A stretch of DNA of 23,613 nucleotides from Deltaproteobacteria bacterium (GCA_023488945.1 JAMDBZ010000057.1:1-23613); one strand, 5' to 3'. Positions 7,252 through 15,180 are shown, numbered from the stretch's first letter. The notes: a model not told the origin generated them from the sequence alone. Numbers and translations: made by a program.

Positions 7252-8085
7252 TCAGACGTCGATGGGCTTGAAGATCAGTACCACGGCCATTACGGCGAAC
7301 ACCATCGTTTCGGCGGCGGGTCCCCAGAACCTTCCCGTGATGGCGATCACCATCCCGAGCGCGAAGGAGGAGAGGAAGGTCCCCTGGAAGCTGCCCATCC
7401 CTCCCACGATGACGACCGCGAAAGAGATCAACAGGATCTGGAATCCCATGTAGGGATGGACCGAGGTTATCGGTGCGTAGAGTACCCCCCCAAGCGCGGC
7501 GAGGCCGCTCCCGATGAGAAAAACGATGGCGAAGTGCCGGTCCACATCGATGCCGAGGCTGCGCACTGCGTCCTTGTCCTCGAGGCCGGCGACCACGATT
7601 TTCCCCACGATCATCCTCTTGAAGAAGAGGGAGAGGCCAACGTGGATCGAGAGAGCCAACGCGATGATCAACAGGCGGTATAGGGGAAAGGAGACCCCGA
7701 ACAGATCCACGTCCCTCCCGATGGGATCCGAAAGCGGGATGGGCGTCGCCCCGAAGACCCACTTGATGAGATCCACCCCGATCAGGAGCACGGCATATGT
7801 CGCGATGATCGCGTAGTCCAGCGACTCCCCGTACAGCCGGCGAATGACGAACCGCTCGATCCCGGCGGCGATGGGAAGCACCGCAACCGTCCCGACTACC
7901 GCAGCCGGCAGGAAGCCGAGGTCCAGGCGCCGCAGGGCGACGACCAGGAAATAGGCTCCGGCGGTGTAAACCAGCGCGTGAGCGAAGTTCACGATCCGCA
8001 TAGACCCGAAGGTCAGCGACAGCCCGATGGACATTATGTAGAGGATCCCCCCGATGGTCAGTCCGTAGACCAGCGTCGTGATCAT
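7252..8085 (-). CDS. livH: Branched-chain amino acid-type ABC transporter permease, LivH family
   Basis: 277 residues, almost wholly hydrophobic. It has the LivH signature region SIGLSLTFGSMRIVNFAHALVY near the N-terminus and VVGGMGSFQGTF near the C-terminus, the latter contacting the ATPases. It forms one half of the inner-membrane channel with the LivM protein encoded just upstream, whose stop overlaps this ATG (ATGA at 8082-8085). AAGGAGG lies 6 bases before the start, inside the livM end. It is the last gene of the operon. Substrates of this class include branched-chain amino acids but also amides, urea and aromatic or short organic acids, so the gene name shows family, not proven substrate. 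Confidence 0.93.
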   Translation of the reverse strand: MITTLVYGLTIGGILYIMSIGLSLTFGSMRIVNFAHALVYTAGAYFLVVALRRLDLGFLPAAVVGTVAVLPIAAGIERFVIRRLYGESLDYAIIATYAVLLIGVDLIKWVFGATPIPLSDPIGRDVDLFGVSFPLYRLLIIALALSIHVGLSLFFKRMIVGKIVVAGLEDKDAVRSLGIDVDRHFAIVFLIGSGLAALGGVLYAPITSVHPYMGFQILLISFAVVIVGGMGSFQGTFLSSFALGMVIAITGRFWGPAAETMVFAVMAVVLIFKPIDV

Positions 8086-9029
8086 CGTCCCCCCTCCTTC
8101 CGGCGCGGCTGGAACATCTCGAGAGAGGACAACGTTCCCCAGATCCCCGCCCGAAATCGGAACACGAGAAGGAGCAGGCCGAAGCCGAGGAACATCTCCC
8201 AGCGGGGGACATACGTGGCCAGGTAATTACTGATCGCCATGAAGACCACACCCCCCGCCAGGGAACCGTAAACGCTTCCGGCCCCGCCGATGAGCGAAGC
8301 GAAGATCACCTCCACGTTGCGATTCGTGTCGATGAAACTGGGCGTGACATACCCGTAGTCCAGAACCGAGAGGGCGCCGGCAAACCCGGCAACGGCGGCG
8401 GAGAGCACGTACGCCGTCAATTTATACCGGAACGTGTCGTACCCCAGAAACTTGACCCTTGTCTCGTTCTCCTTGATCATCCGCAGCAGGATCCCGAACG
8501 GAGAACCGGCGAGCCGCTTCATCCCCCAGCAGGTCAGAAGGAGGCAAGACAGGCAAAAAGCGAACGCCATTCGCTTGTCCTGGAAGTCCAGGAATCCCGC
8601 CTTCGAGAAAATGGCCGCCATCCCGTCCTCCCCCCCGGTGAATCGCGCGAAGGCAATCAGGGCGAGGAAGTGGCCGATCTGGTTGAACGCCAGGTTGATG
8701 AGCGCGAACGCCGCCCCCGTCGCCCGGACGGCGATCGGACCCAGCAGGCCCCCCACCGCCGCGGCGGCAGCGATCGCAAACAGGATCGAAAGGAACGGGT
8801 TCGATGAAATGCGGTCCGCGAACAAGGCCGCCCCGTACGCGCCGGTACCCAGGAACAGCATGTGCCCGAACGAGAGGCGGCCCATATAACCGTAAAGGAG
8901 GTCGAAGGAAAGCACGAAAATGCAGAAGATGATAAAATCGGTCGCACGCTGGAACTTGAGGACCGGAAGAAGAAGAAGGAACGCGCCGGCGATCAGCAGG
9001 ATGTCGATCCGTTTCAGCTTCTCTATCAC
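8082..9029 (-). CDS. livM: Branched-chain amino acid-type ABC transporter permease, LivM family
   Basis: 315 residues with about nine hydrophobic segments. LivM-type landmarks are LLYGYMGRLSFGHMLFLGTGAYGAAL, the block GILLRMIKENETRVKFLGYDTFRYKL (the cytoplasmic coupling region), and SLIGGAGSVYGSLAGGVVF. Translation starts at GTG 9029, overlapping the livF stop (GTGA at 9026-9029), so it is translationally coupled. It pairs with LivH to make the membrane channel. Nothing suggests truncation. Confidence 0.93.
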   Translation of the reverse strand: MIEKLKRIDILLIAGAFLLLLPVLKFQRATDFIIFCIFVLSFDLLYGYMGRLSFGHMLFLGTGAYGAALFADRISSNPFLSILFAIAAAAAVGGLLGPIAVRATGAAFALINLAFNQIGHFLALIAFARFTGGEDGMAAIFSKAGFLDFQDKRMAFAFCLSCLLLTCWGMKRLAGSPFGILLRMIKENETRVKFLGYDTFRYKLTAYVLSAAVAGFAGALSVLDYGYVTPSFIDTNRNVEVIFASLIGGAGSVYGSLAGGVVFMAISNYLATYVPRWEMFLGFGLLLLVFRFRAGIWGTLSSLEMFQPRRKEGGR

Positions 9030-9727
9030 AGGTTCTTCTCGACCGCTCCCGGCGCCTCGATCGCGGTGCGGGAGGCAAGTTCCTGGAAGATCTTTCCTTC
9101 CTTCATGACGTAGACCCGGTCGGCCAGCCGGGCGACAACCGGGAGGTTCTGCTCGACGAGCAGCATGGACAGGCGTCCCTTCATTTCCGAAAGGAGACGA
9201 AAGATGTCCTCGATCACCCCCGCCGCCAGCCCCTCGGTCGGCTCGTCGATCAGGAGGACCTTCGGGCGGCCCACCAGTGCGCGTCCGATCAGGAGGATCT
9301 GGCGCTGCCCCCCGCTCAAGGATCCCGCCTTGCTGTCAAGGAATCTCTCCATCGCCGGGTAGATCGAGACCACCCTTGCGACGACATCGCTCAGTCGCTC
9401 CCCGGAGGGGTATGCCGCCAGCTCGAGGTTTTCCCGGACCGTAAGCTTCGAAAACACGCGCTTGTCCTGGAAGACGTACCGCACCCCGAGACGCGCGACG
9501 TTTTCCGGGCGAATCCCCCGCAGGTCTCTCCCCTCCAAGCACACGGTGCCGGCCGAAGGAGCCAGGAAACCCGCGATCGTCTTGAGCAGCGTCGTCTTTC
9601 CCGCCCCGTTGCGACCGGCGATAAAAACCATTTCTCCGCCGTCCACCCGGATCGATACCTGGTGCAGTACCCGGGCGGAACCATATGCGGCATCGACGGC
9701 ATCGACCGCCAGCAGGGGCGGGTTCAC
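9026..9727 (-). CDS. livF: ABC transporter ATP-binding protein, LivF family
   Basis: 233 residues. Walker A is GRNGAGKTT (about residues 38-46), the signature is LSGGQRQ, Walker B is VLLIDEPTEGL, and LLVEQN replaces the H-loop His with Gln, which is the normal LivF form. It starts at GTG 9727, overlapping the livG stop by 4 bases. It forms the ATPase pair with LivG on the cytoplasmic face of LivHM. It is complete and canonical. Confidence 0.94.
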   Translation of the reverse strand: MNPPLLAVDAVDAAYGSARVLHQVSIRVDGGEMVFIAGRNGAGKTTLLKTIAGFLAPSAGTVCLEGRDLRGIRPENVARLGVRYVFQDKRVFSKLTVRENLELAAYPSGERLSDVVARVVSIYPAMERFLDSKAGSLSGGQRQILLIGRALVGRPKVLLIDEPTEGLAAGVIEDIFRLLSEMKGRLSMLLVEQNLPVVARLADRVYVMKEGKIFQELASRTAIEAPGAVEKNL

Positions 9728-10482
9728 GCGCGACCCCAGTAGACCCGGCGCACGAAGGGATCGGCGAGGACCTCTCCGGGCTCGCCCTCCGCAATGAGCT
9801 TCCCCTCGGACATCACCGACAGCCTCGTCACGAGGTCCACGATGCGGGAGATCTTGTGCTCAATGATGACGAGGGTGAATTCCTTCCTGACCCGCCGGAT
9901 CAGGTCGAGGACCTCCCCGATCTCCACGTCCGAGAGGCCGGCGAACGGCTCGTCCAACAGGAGGACATCGGGCCGCAGGCAGAGCGCGAGCGCGATCTCC
10001 AGCTTCCGCTTGTCGCCATAGGAAAGCTCCGAGGTCTTCCAGAGCGCCTTCTCCCGGAGGCCGACCATCCCCAGCGCCTTGTCGCACGGCTCGGAGAGGG
10101 TCCCGCTCCAGGCGTCCGACAGGAAGAACCCCGGTCTCGCCGCACGTCCTTTAACGGCCCGGATCAGGGCCAGGACGAGGTTTTCTCCCACGGTCAGGCG
10201 GTCGAACACCGAGACGAGCTGGAAGGTGCGGATGATCCCGCGGCACACTCTCCGGTGCGCGGGGACGCGTGTGATGTCGGCCCCCCGGTACAGCACCGTT
10301 CCCTCGGAGGGAGGGAACATCCCGGTCAACAGGTTGAAAAACGTGGTCTTGCCGGCTCCGTTGGGGCCGATGATCCCGGCCGCCTCCCCTTCCCGGAGAC
10401 GGTAGTTCACCCCGGATACCGCCGTGAACCCGTCAAATCGTTTCGAGACCCCGCGGGTCTCGAGGATGATTTCTTCCGGCAA
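9724..10482 (-). CDS. livG: ABC transporter ATP-binding protein, LivG family
   Basis: 252 residues starting at TTG 10482, with GGAGG 9 bases upstream; no ATG is close in frame. Walker A is GPNGAGKTTFFNLLTG, Q-loop FQLVSVFDRLTVGEN, Walker B VLLLDEPFAGL and H-loop VIIEHK. The signature motif is LSYGDKRKLEIA, the usual LivG variant of LSGGQ. The C-terminal tail GEPGEVLADPFVRRVYWG is also typical of LivG. It heterodimerises with LivF. The gap to livK is 57 bases and holds a strong hairpin, whereas every later junction in the operon overlaps. Confidence 0.94.
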   Translation of the reverse strand: MPEEIILETRGVSKRFDGFTAVSGVNYRLREGEAAGIIGPNGAGKTTFFNLLTGMFPPSEGTVLYRGADITRVPAHRRVCRGIIRTFQLVSVFDRLTVGENLVLALIRAVKGRAARPGFFLSDAWSGTLSEPCDKALGMVGLREKALWKTSELSYGDKRKLEIALALCLRPDVLLLDEPFAGLSDVEIGEVLDLIRRVRKEFTLVIIEHKISRIVDLVTRLSVMSEGKLIAEGEPGEVLADPFVRRVYWGRA

Positions 10483-10500
10483 CGAAGGTTTCCTCCGGAG

Positions 10501-10530
10501 GCGGGAAGGGGCCCCCCTTCCCCTTCCCGC
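10501..10530 (-). promoter_or_regulatory. Perfect 11-bp stem-loop between livK and livG
   Basis: GCGGGAAGGGG (10501-10511) is the exact reverse complement of CCCCTTCCCGC (10520-10530), with an 8-base loop. It begins about 10 bases after the livK stop. No T-run follows on the minus strand, so it is less likely a full terminator than a 3' mRNA stabiliser or partial attenuator. Such elements raise binding-protein levels above the membrane components in other ABC operons. Confidence 0.6.
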
Positions 10531-10539
10531 CGATGCCGT

Positions 10540-11796
10540 CTAGTAGCCGAGACTGGACAGGGGAGGAAGGTAATCCTCTCCCGAATACATCCCCACGATC
10601 TTGACGAGGTCCCACTTTGGGTCCTTGCGCTCCTTCTCGCCCTTGCCCTGCACCACGAACGCGCCGTACTTGAACAAGGGCTGATGATCCGCCCGCCACG
10701 TCCCCGGCCCCTTCATCGAATCGAACCTCGGGGACTTCATCAGCGCCGCGGAAACGGCGCCCGGATCGGTCGACTGGGCGAGCTCGATACCCCGGAGGGC
10801 CTCCCGCGTGCCGATGTACGCCATGGCGCTGTAAGGATCCGGCGGGTAGCCGTACTCCTTCCGGAACTTCCGGCTGAACGCGTCCGCAGCCTTGACCAGC
10901 GCAGCGTCCTTGAACCCCTTCATGTCGTAGTACCAGGACATGAGCGAATAGACCCCCTCCAAAGCGTTGGCGGGGACGCCGCTCCCGAAGACGTTGGTCA
11001 TCCAGTTGAACCAGATTTTCGTCTTTTTCTTGAGCCCGATCTCGTAGGACTGCTTGAGAACGTTGATCGCGTCCACCCCCCAGTGGGCAAGCATCACGAT
11101 CTCCGGCTTCATCTCTGCAACCTTGGTGAGGTACGGGGTAAAGTCACTCGTCCCGACCGGGGACTCGAGGTACTCCGCCGTGGCGCCGAATTTTTTCACG
11201 GCATCCTTGGCGCCGGCCCATTGGTCCTGCCCGAACGCGTAGGCGGGTCCGAAGAACACGATCTTCCTGTAGCCGAGGTTCGTGATGATATAGGCCGCCC
11301 CGGCGTACCCCGCCGCGTAAGCGCTGCCGTGAACCGCGAAGGTCGTGGGCGCCATCTCGGCCTTGTCGAACATCTTTAACGCCACCACGTTGACCGGGAA
11401 GTAGAGCACCGGCGTCTTCTTCACTTCCTTGTTCAGCGCCGCGGAGATCGGGGCGAAGGTCTGCCCGACGACCAGATGGACCTTCTCCTCCGTCAGCAGC
11501 TCGCGGAATCGCCGGATCGCGATGTCCGGCTTCGTCTCGTCGTCGCGGACCACGAACTCCACGGGGATCTTCTTCCCGCCAAGCTTCACGCCGCCAGCGG
11601 CGTTGACTTCCTTGACGGCCAGCTTGGCGCCGTCCAGCTGCACCGGGCCCACCGGCGAGGCGGCCCCCGTCAGCCCGAACATGAACCCGATCTTGATCTT
11701 GTCGGGTGCCGCTGCCTGCCCCGCCGGCACGGCCGACAGCATCATTGCGGTGGCCAGCCCCAGGATCCGAACCCAAGAATTCCGTGCGCGCGTCAT
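10540..11796 (-). CDS. livK: Periplasmic substrate-binding protein, LivK-type
   Basis: 418 residues from ATG 11796; GAGGAGG lies 6 bases upstream and the signal peptide begins at this Met, so a longer frame to 11994 is not used. The signal peptide is RARNSWVRILGLATAMMLSAV, with a likely cut after GQA. The mature protein shows the type I periplasmic-binding fold of leucine/amide binders: KIGFMFGLTGAASPVG, GAKLAVKEVNAAGGV, VVRDDETKPDIAIRRFRELL, then a second lobe with RKIVFFGPAYAFGQDQ and YLTKVAEMKPEIVML. It delivers the ligand to LivHM. The gene follows the hydrolase by 26 bases in the same operon. The ligand cannot be read from sequence, and the neighbouring hydrolase makes a plain amino acid less certain. 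Confidence 0.92.
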   Translation of the reverse strand: MTRARNSWVRILGLATAMMLSAVPAGQAAAPDKIKIGFMFGLTGAASPVGPVQLDGAKLAVKEVNAAGGVKLGGKKIPVEFVVRDDETKPDIAIRRFRELLTEEKVHLVVGQTFAPISAALNKEVKKTPVLYFPVNVVALKMFDKAEMAPTTFAVHGSAYAAGYAGAAYIITNLGYRKIVFFGPAYAFGQDQWAGAKDAVKKFGATAEYLESPVGTSDFTPYLTKVAEMKPEIVMLAHWGVDAINVLKQSYEIGLKKKTKIWFNWMTNVFGSGVPANALEGVYSLMSWYYDMKGFKDAALVKAADAFSRKFRKEYGYPPDPYSAMAYIGTREALRGIELAQSTDPGAVSAALMKSPRFDSMKGPGTWRADHQPLFKYGAFVVQGKGEKERKDPKWDLVKIVGMYSGEDYLPPLSSLGY

Positions 11797-11822
11797 CCCT
11801 CGCCTCCTCTCGCTGTCCTTCC

Positions 11823-12479
11823 CTAATCCAGGGAGGAAAGCAATTCTTCGGACGTCATGACCTTCCCGATCTTCGGGAAGATCCACTTCTCGGCGTAGTT
11901 CTGCTCCTCGTCGGTATCGGTCCCCGTGCAATCGGAAATCACGATCACCCGGTACCCCTTGTCGTAGGCGGAGCGGGCCGACGACTCCACGCACCAGTTG
12001 GTGTGGAAGCCGGCGAACGCAACATACTCGATCTCGTTGGCCCGCAGCAGGTAGTCGAGCGCCGTGGAGTGGAAGGCGTCGAGGGTCTTCTTCCCCTCGA
12101 CGATGATGTCGCCCGGCCGCGGAGTCAGGTCATCGATGATTTCCGGGCCGGGGGTCCCCTTCAACCACGCGCCGGTTCCCCAGTCGGCCTTCATATCCAT
12201 CTCGATTCCCCGTAGCCCCTCGCAAGCCGGCCCCCCCTTCTTCAACTCGGGGAATCCCTTCTCGAACGGGTGGAACGGCACGTAGAAGACCTTCACCTTT
12301 CCCCGCGCCTTCGCGAGCAGGTTTTTCAGGTTCCTGATCACCCCGCGCTTGGCCAGCTGTTCCTTGATGTAGGCGTACATCGTGCCGCCCGGGGAAAGGA
12401 AGTCGTTCTGCGGCTCGATCAGAACGATTGCCGTCTTGCCCGCCGGGATTCTTGGCTTTGCCCTCGCTTTCGTCGTCAT
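11823..12479 (-). CDS. Isochorismatase-like cysteine hydrolase
   Basis: 218 residues. Proteins of this superfamily hydrolyse amides, imides or vinyl ethers with an Asp-Lys-Cys triad. Here Lys130 lies in VEGKKTLDAFHST, and Cys163 in FAGFHTNWCVESSARSAYDKGY is the nucleophile. The first catalytic position, normally Asp in a DxQNDF motif, is Glu22 in IEPQNDF. The start ATG 12479 overlaps the regulator's stop (ATGA), with AAGGAGG 7 bases upstream. Its place between a GntR regulator and a LivK-type transporter suggests it acts on the imported compound, for instance an amide-bearing acid. That role is inference. Nicotinamidase is less likely, since the PncA metal-site pattern is not visible. Confidence 0.88.
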   Translation of the reverse strand: MTTKARAKPRIPAGKTAIVLIEPQNDFLSPGGTMYAYIKEQLAKRGVIRNLKNLLAKARGKVKVFYVPFHPFEKGFPELKKGGPACEGLRGIEMDMKADWGTGAWLKGTPGPEIIDDLTPRPGDIIVEGKKTLDAFHSTALDYLLRANEIEYVAFAGFHTNWCVESSARSAYDKGYRVIVISDCTGTDTDEEQNYAEKWIFPKIGKVMTSEELLSSLD

Positions 12480-13162
12480 GGCTTCCTCCTTCTCGTTGGG
12501 ATGTTGTTCTCGGCCGGATGCCTTTCTTGTTCTTCCCGCTTCAACAGCGCCAGGACCCTGCGGTTGTGCTCGCGGAAAACCGTCTCGGCAAGCAGCGGGT
12601 CGCGCAGGCGAAGGGCGCGGACGATCTCCCGGTGGTCCTTGAGCAGTTCCGAAAGGATCGGGGTAATCTGCATGGCGATCGGGCGGGCCTTCTGCTTGAT
12701 GCTCTCCAGCATCTCCCGGAGGATCGTGTTGCCGCAGGCGGCGTAGATGCAGGCGTGGAACTCGAAGTCGGAGCGGGAATACGAAATGAGATCCTCGTCG
12801 GCGACGATCCTCTCCTGCGCCTGGAGCAGCCTCTCCATCTTGTCCAGCGTCTTGTCGGTGATTCCCTCGACGGCGAGACGGGCGGCCATCCCCTCGAGGA
12901 CTTCCCGAACGGTGTACAGCTCGATGGCGGCCTGCGGGGTTAAAGCAACGAGGAAGACCCCGCGGTTCGGGACATTTTTCACCAGCCCTTCCTGCTCGAG
13001 CCTGCGGACGGCCTCCCAGATCGGGGTGCGGCTCGTCCCGAGGTCCCGGGCCAGATGCTCGACGTTGAGCCGGCTGCCGGGAGAGAAACGGTAGTCGGTG
13101 ATCATTTTCTTGATTCTAACGTAGGCGCGTTCGCTCAGGTTGATGGGGACCAGCTTTCCCAA
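12476..13162 (-). CDS. GntR-family transcriptional regulator, FCD (FadR-like) subfamily
   Basis: 228 residues starting at TTG 13162, with GGAGG 8 bases upstream. The winged helix-turn-helix covers about residues 10-75 (LNVEHLARDLGTSRTPIWEAVRRLEQEGLV, then NRGVFLV). The C-terminal FCD effector domain (about 80-210) has the helix pattern DFEFHACIYAACGN, DHREIVRAL and VFREHNRRVL, giving the Asp and three His that hold a metal in many family members. These regulators usually repress a neighbouring catabolic operon until a carboxylic acid binds. It is the first gene of the hydrolase-liv operon and likely autoregulated through the palindrome at 13230-13248. Confidence 0.92.
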   Translation of the reverse strand: MGKLVPINLSERAYVRIKKMITDYRFSPGSRLNVEHLARDLGTSRTPIWEAVRRLEQEGLVKNVPNRGVFLVALTPQAAIELYTVREVLEGMAARLAVEGITDKTLDKMERLLQAQERIVADEDLISYSRSDFEFHACIYAACGNTILREMLESIKQKARPIAMQITPILSELLKDHREIVRALRLRDPLLAETVFREHNRRVLALLKREEQERHPAENNIPTRRRKP

Positions 13163-13197
13163 TGTCGCATCCTCCGATGCCGTCGATGCACGGAACC

Positions 13198-13226
13198 ATC
13201 TCAGCGCAGCCGCCGGCCGCTGTCAA
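13198..13226 (-). promoter_or_regulatory. Possible promoter of the GntR-hydrolase-liv operon
   Basis: A consensus TTGACA (13221-13226, minus strand) is followed after 17 bases by TGAGAT (13198-13203), a poor -10. The predicted start leaves about 30 bases to TTG 13162. The -35 is convincing, the -10 is not. Confidence 0.35.
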
Positions 13227-13229
13227 TTA

Positions 13230-13248
13230 ATTTCATGAAACATGAAAT
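13230..13248. promoter_or_regulatory. Palindromic operator candidate for the GntR regulator
   Basis: ATTTCATG (13230-13237), AAA, CATGAAAT (13241-13248) is a perfect 8-bp inverted repeat. It sits in an AT-rich 145-base intergenic region, 4 bases upstream of the -35 candidate and about 70 bases before the regulator's start. Size and symmetry suit a dimeric GntR protein. Confidence 0.5.
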
Positions 13249-13307
13249 ATCCCGGAATAAATACCTACCAATAACAATCAGTTATACCATTGGGATATTC
13301 ATGATAA

Positions 13308-14666
13308 TTATTCGGAGCGCTGCGATCGAGGGGCCGCTATCCCGACGGCGATATCCATGACGTTGGTGCCGGTCGGGCCGGTGAAGACCAGATCGGACAG
13401 CGCCCGGAAAAACGGGTAGGCATCGTTTCCCTCCAGGCAACTCCGAGGGGAGAGCCCGAGCGCCGCGGCGCGCGCGCATGTCGTTCCGTCGGCAAACGCC
13501 CCCGCCGCGTCCGTGGGCCCGTCGACGCCGTCCGTCCCGCACGACAGGACAACCATTCCCTGCTCCCCGTCCATTTCGATCGCCGCGGCAAGGGCGAATT
13601 CCTGGTTTCTCCCACCGCTTCCTTCGCCGCGCACCGTGACCGTCGTCTCCCCTCCGGCGACGAGGACAACGGATTTTCCCGGAGGGATCCCCTCCGCCGC
13701 TTTCCTCAGCCCGGCAACGAAGGTCCGGGCGCATTCACGGGCCTCCCCCCGCAAGTATCCGGGAAGGACGTGAACGCACTCAACCCCGTCCTCCCTCGCC
13801 GCGGCCGCCGCAGCCTCCAGGGCAACCCGGTTCGAACCGATGACGGCGCAAGCAACCCGCTCGAAAATCGGGTCTCCGGGCTTCGGCGTTTCCGGAACGG
13901 CTCCGGCGACCCCCGCCTCGAAATACGCCCGGGACGCGTCGGGGATCGCCTCGAAGAGCCCCCGGCGGACGAGAACTTCCATTGCTTCTCCGTATGTCGT
14001 CTGGTCGGGGGAGAACGGTCCCGAGGCGATGACGGACGGGTCGTCGCCGGGCACGTCGGACAGCAGGAGCACCCATGCCCGCGCCGGGTGCGCGGCGCGG
14101 GCCAGCAGACCTCCCTTGACTCGAGAGAGGTGCCTGCGGACCGTGTTGAACTCGGCGATGTCCGCGCCCGACCGCAGCATCAGGCGGAACACCGCCTCCT
14201 TGTCCGCGGGAGAAACTCCCACGGGAGGGGCCGAGATCATCGCGGAACCGCCGCCGGAGATCAGCGCGATCACCAGGTCATCCTCCCCGGCCGGGGAGAG
14301 GAGATCCAGCATCGCCTGAGCCGCTTCCCGGCTTCCCCCGTCCGGGAGGGGGTGGCCGGACTCGATGAACCGAACGCAGCCCGCGGATCCGCCTGCCCTC
14401 CGCGGGACCGCGATCGCCCCAGCGGCAACCTTCCCTTCAAGGACCGCCGCCGCGGCTTCACCCATCGCCCGGCCTCCCTTCCCGCCTCCGATAAGGAAGA
14501 TGCGCCGGACGGCGTCCCACCGGACAAAACCGGATGCTCCGGGGGCAACGAGGGCGATCCCCTCCGCGCCGCGGCGCAGCGCCCTCCGGACCAGTTGCGC
14601 AGGCTCCACGGCGCCGACGCCGGCGAGGAACATTTTTTCGAGGAGCGGTTTCGCCGGGGTCTTCAT
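13308..14666 (-). CDS. Glycerate 2-kinase (DUF4147/MOFRL family)
   Basis: 452 residues. The N-terminal DUF4147 domain shows FLIGGGKGGRAMGEAAA, ESGHPLPDGGS, VIALISGGGSAMISAPP and LSRVKGGLLA. The C-terminal MOFRL domain shows LVAGGETTVTVRGEGSGGRNQEF and LSCGTDGVDGPTDAAGAF. This class (also called TtuD or GckA) phosphorylates D-glycerate to 2-phosphoglycerate with ATP, feeding hydroxypyruvate, glyoxylate or serine-cycle carbon into lower glycolysis. The start ATG 14666 has a weak GGAAG site 10 bases upstream. The stop TAA lies 145 bases before the regulator gene, and a separate promoter is visible at 14765-14792, so it is its own transcription unit although it runs in the same direction as the liv operon. 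Confidence 0.92.
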   Translation of the reverse strand: MKTPAKPLLEKMFLAGVGAVEPAQLVRRALRRGAEGIALVAPGASGFVRWDAVRRIFLIGGGKGGRAMGEAAAAVLEGKVAAGAIAVPRRAGGSAGCVRFIESGHPLPDGGSREAAQAMLDLLSPAGEDDLVIALISGGGSAMISAPPVGVSPADKEAVFRLMLRSGADIAEFNTVRRHLSRVKGGLLARAAHPARAWVLLLSDVPGDDPSVIASGPFSPDQTTYGEAMEVLVRRGLFEAIPDASRAYFEAGVAGAVPETPKPGDPIFERVACAVIGSNRVALEAAAAAAREDGVECVHVLPGYLRGEARECARTFVAGLRKAAEGIPPGKSVVLVAGGETTVTVRGEGSGGRNQEFALAAAIEMDGEQGMVVLSCGTDGVDGPTDAAGAFADGTTCARAAALGLSPRSCLEGNDAYPFFRALSDLVFTGPTGTNVMDIAVGIAAPRSQRSE

Positions 14667-14764
14667 CTGATTTTCGCTTCCGGCTTCATATCATGCCGTT
14701 TCCACGGTTCATCGCGGGGCGAGAGACGCTGCACGAGGCCCCCTCGACGTAGCTCGAGTTGCCG

Positions 14765-14792
14765 ATAATACGGACCGAGTTGCGACGGGCAA
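14765..14792 (-). promoter_or_regulatory. Promoter of the glycerate kinase gene
   Basis: On the minus strand, TTGCCC (14787-14792) is followed by 16 bases and TATTAT (14765-14770). It begins inside the T-run of the terminator at 14791-14825, so the upstream transcript ends exactly where this one begins. The leader to ATG 14666 is about 92 bases. Confidence 0.45.
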
Positions 14793-14825
14793 AAAAAACC
14801 CCGGTTCGCCGCGAGGCGCCCGGGG
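14791..14825 (-). terminator. Strong intrinsic terminator, minus strand
   Basis: CCCCGG (14799-14804) pairs with CCGGGG (14820-14825), with an inner CGCC/GGCG stem (14807-14810 with 14815-14818). On the minus strand this is followed at once by eight T (14791-14798). It ends transcripts arriving from the right, either the defence-like operon ending at 15280 or an unseen non-coding transcript from 14826-15279. Confidence 0.85.
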
Positions 14826-14864
14826 AGGTATCCATGCCCGCCTTCGCTGCTCGCGTCCGGAAAG

Positions 14865-14946
14865 ACCGACGCTTCGGAGCTTCGGTGGGCGCCCTCCGTA
14901 GCTCAAGTCCCCCGGCTTCCCGTCACGGGCCTTGAGCGAAGGAGGG
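14865..14946. repeat. Cluster of palindromes (REP-like)
   Basis: Two hairpins stand side by side. ACCGA (14865-14869) pairs with TCGGT (14882-14886). The second has CCCTCC (14892-14897) with GGAGGG (14941-14946) and GCTCAAG (14901-14907) with CTTGAGC (14931-14937), and its loop holds a third small stem, CCCG/CGGG (14919-14922 with 14926-14929). In addition CCTTCGCT near 14841 is repeated inverted as AGCGAAGG (14935-14942). Only one copy lies in the window, so REP identity is not shown. Confidence 0.5.
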
Positions 14947-15180
14947 TGGAGCGCTCCAAGTGAAAGCATTCGAACCGCCTTCGAGATCCCCTTCGAAGTC
15001 GATCTTTTCGACGAAGAGCGAATTCCATTATACGTAAAGTTTTCCGAAAAAGTCATGCATCTTCAGCGGTTAGGGATGACTTACCGCCAGATGGGAAAAC
15101 ACCTTGGCTTGAGCAGGTGGTTTTGTAGAAAGGTGGCGCAAAAAGCCAAGGCCCGGGAGAATCAAAAGAAAGATTCCTGA
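14902..15180 (+). pseudogene. Recombinase C-terminal tail-like fragment with helix-turn-helix
   Basis: The frame is open from 14902 (after a TAG at 14899) to TGA 15178, but protein-like sequence begins near 14965: FEIPFEVDLFDEERIPLYVK, then KVMHLQRLGMTYRQMGKHLGLSRWFCRKVAQKA, a clear helix-turn-helix with a lysine-rich end. The style recalls the C-terminal tails of large recombinase-family proteins in environmental genomes, from memory and not from a search. No ATG or ribosome binding site is well placed (TTG 14932 is the only early start), and the upstream part runs into the palindrome cluster, so the N-terminal catalytic part is missing. Composition is more AT-rich than the genes to the left. 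It may instead be a small intact HTH protein. Confidence 0.4.

Noticed and set aside
6344..8251. 635-codon minus-strand frame over the CoA-transferase beta gene and livH
   Set aside because: Overlaps two well-supported genes on both strands and has no recognisable domain.
9685..11379. 564-codon plus-strand frame opposite livG and livK
   Set aside because: Antisense shadow with biased composition.
14960..14985. GGTTCGAA on the minus strand, resembling a tRNA T-loop
   Set aside because: Flanking bases do not form a T-stem and no acceptor or anticodon arm can be drawn.
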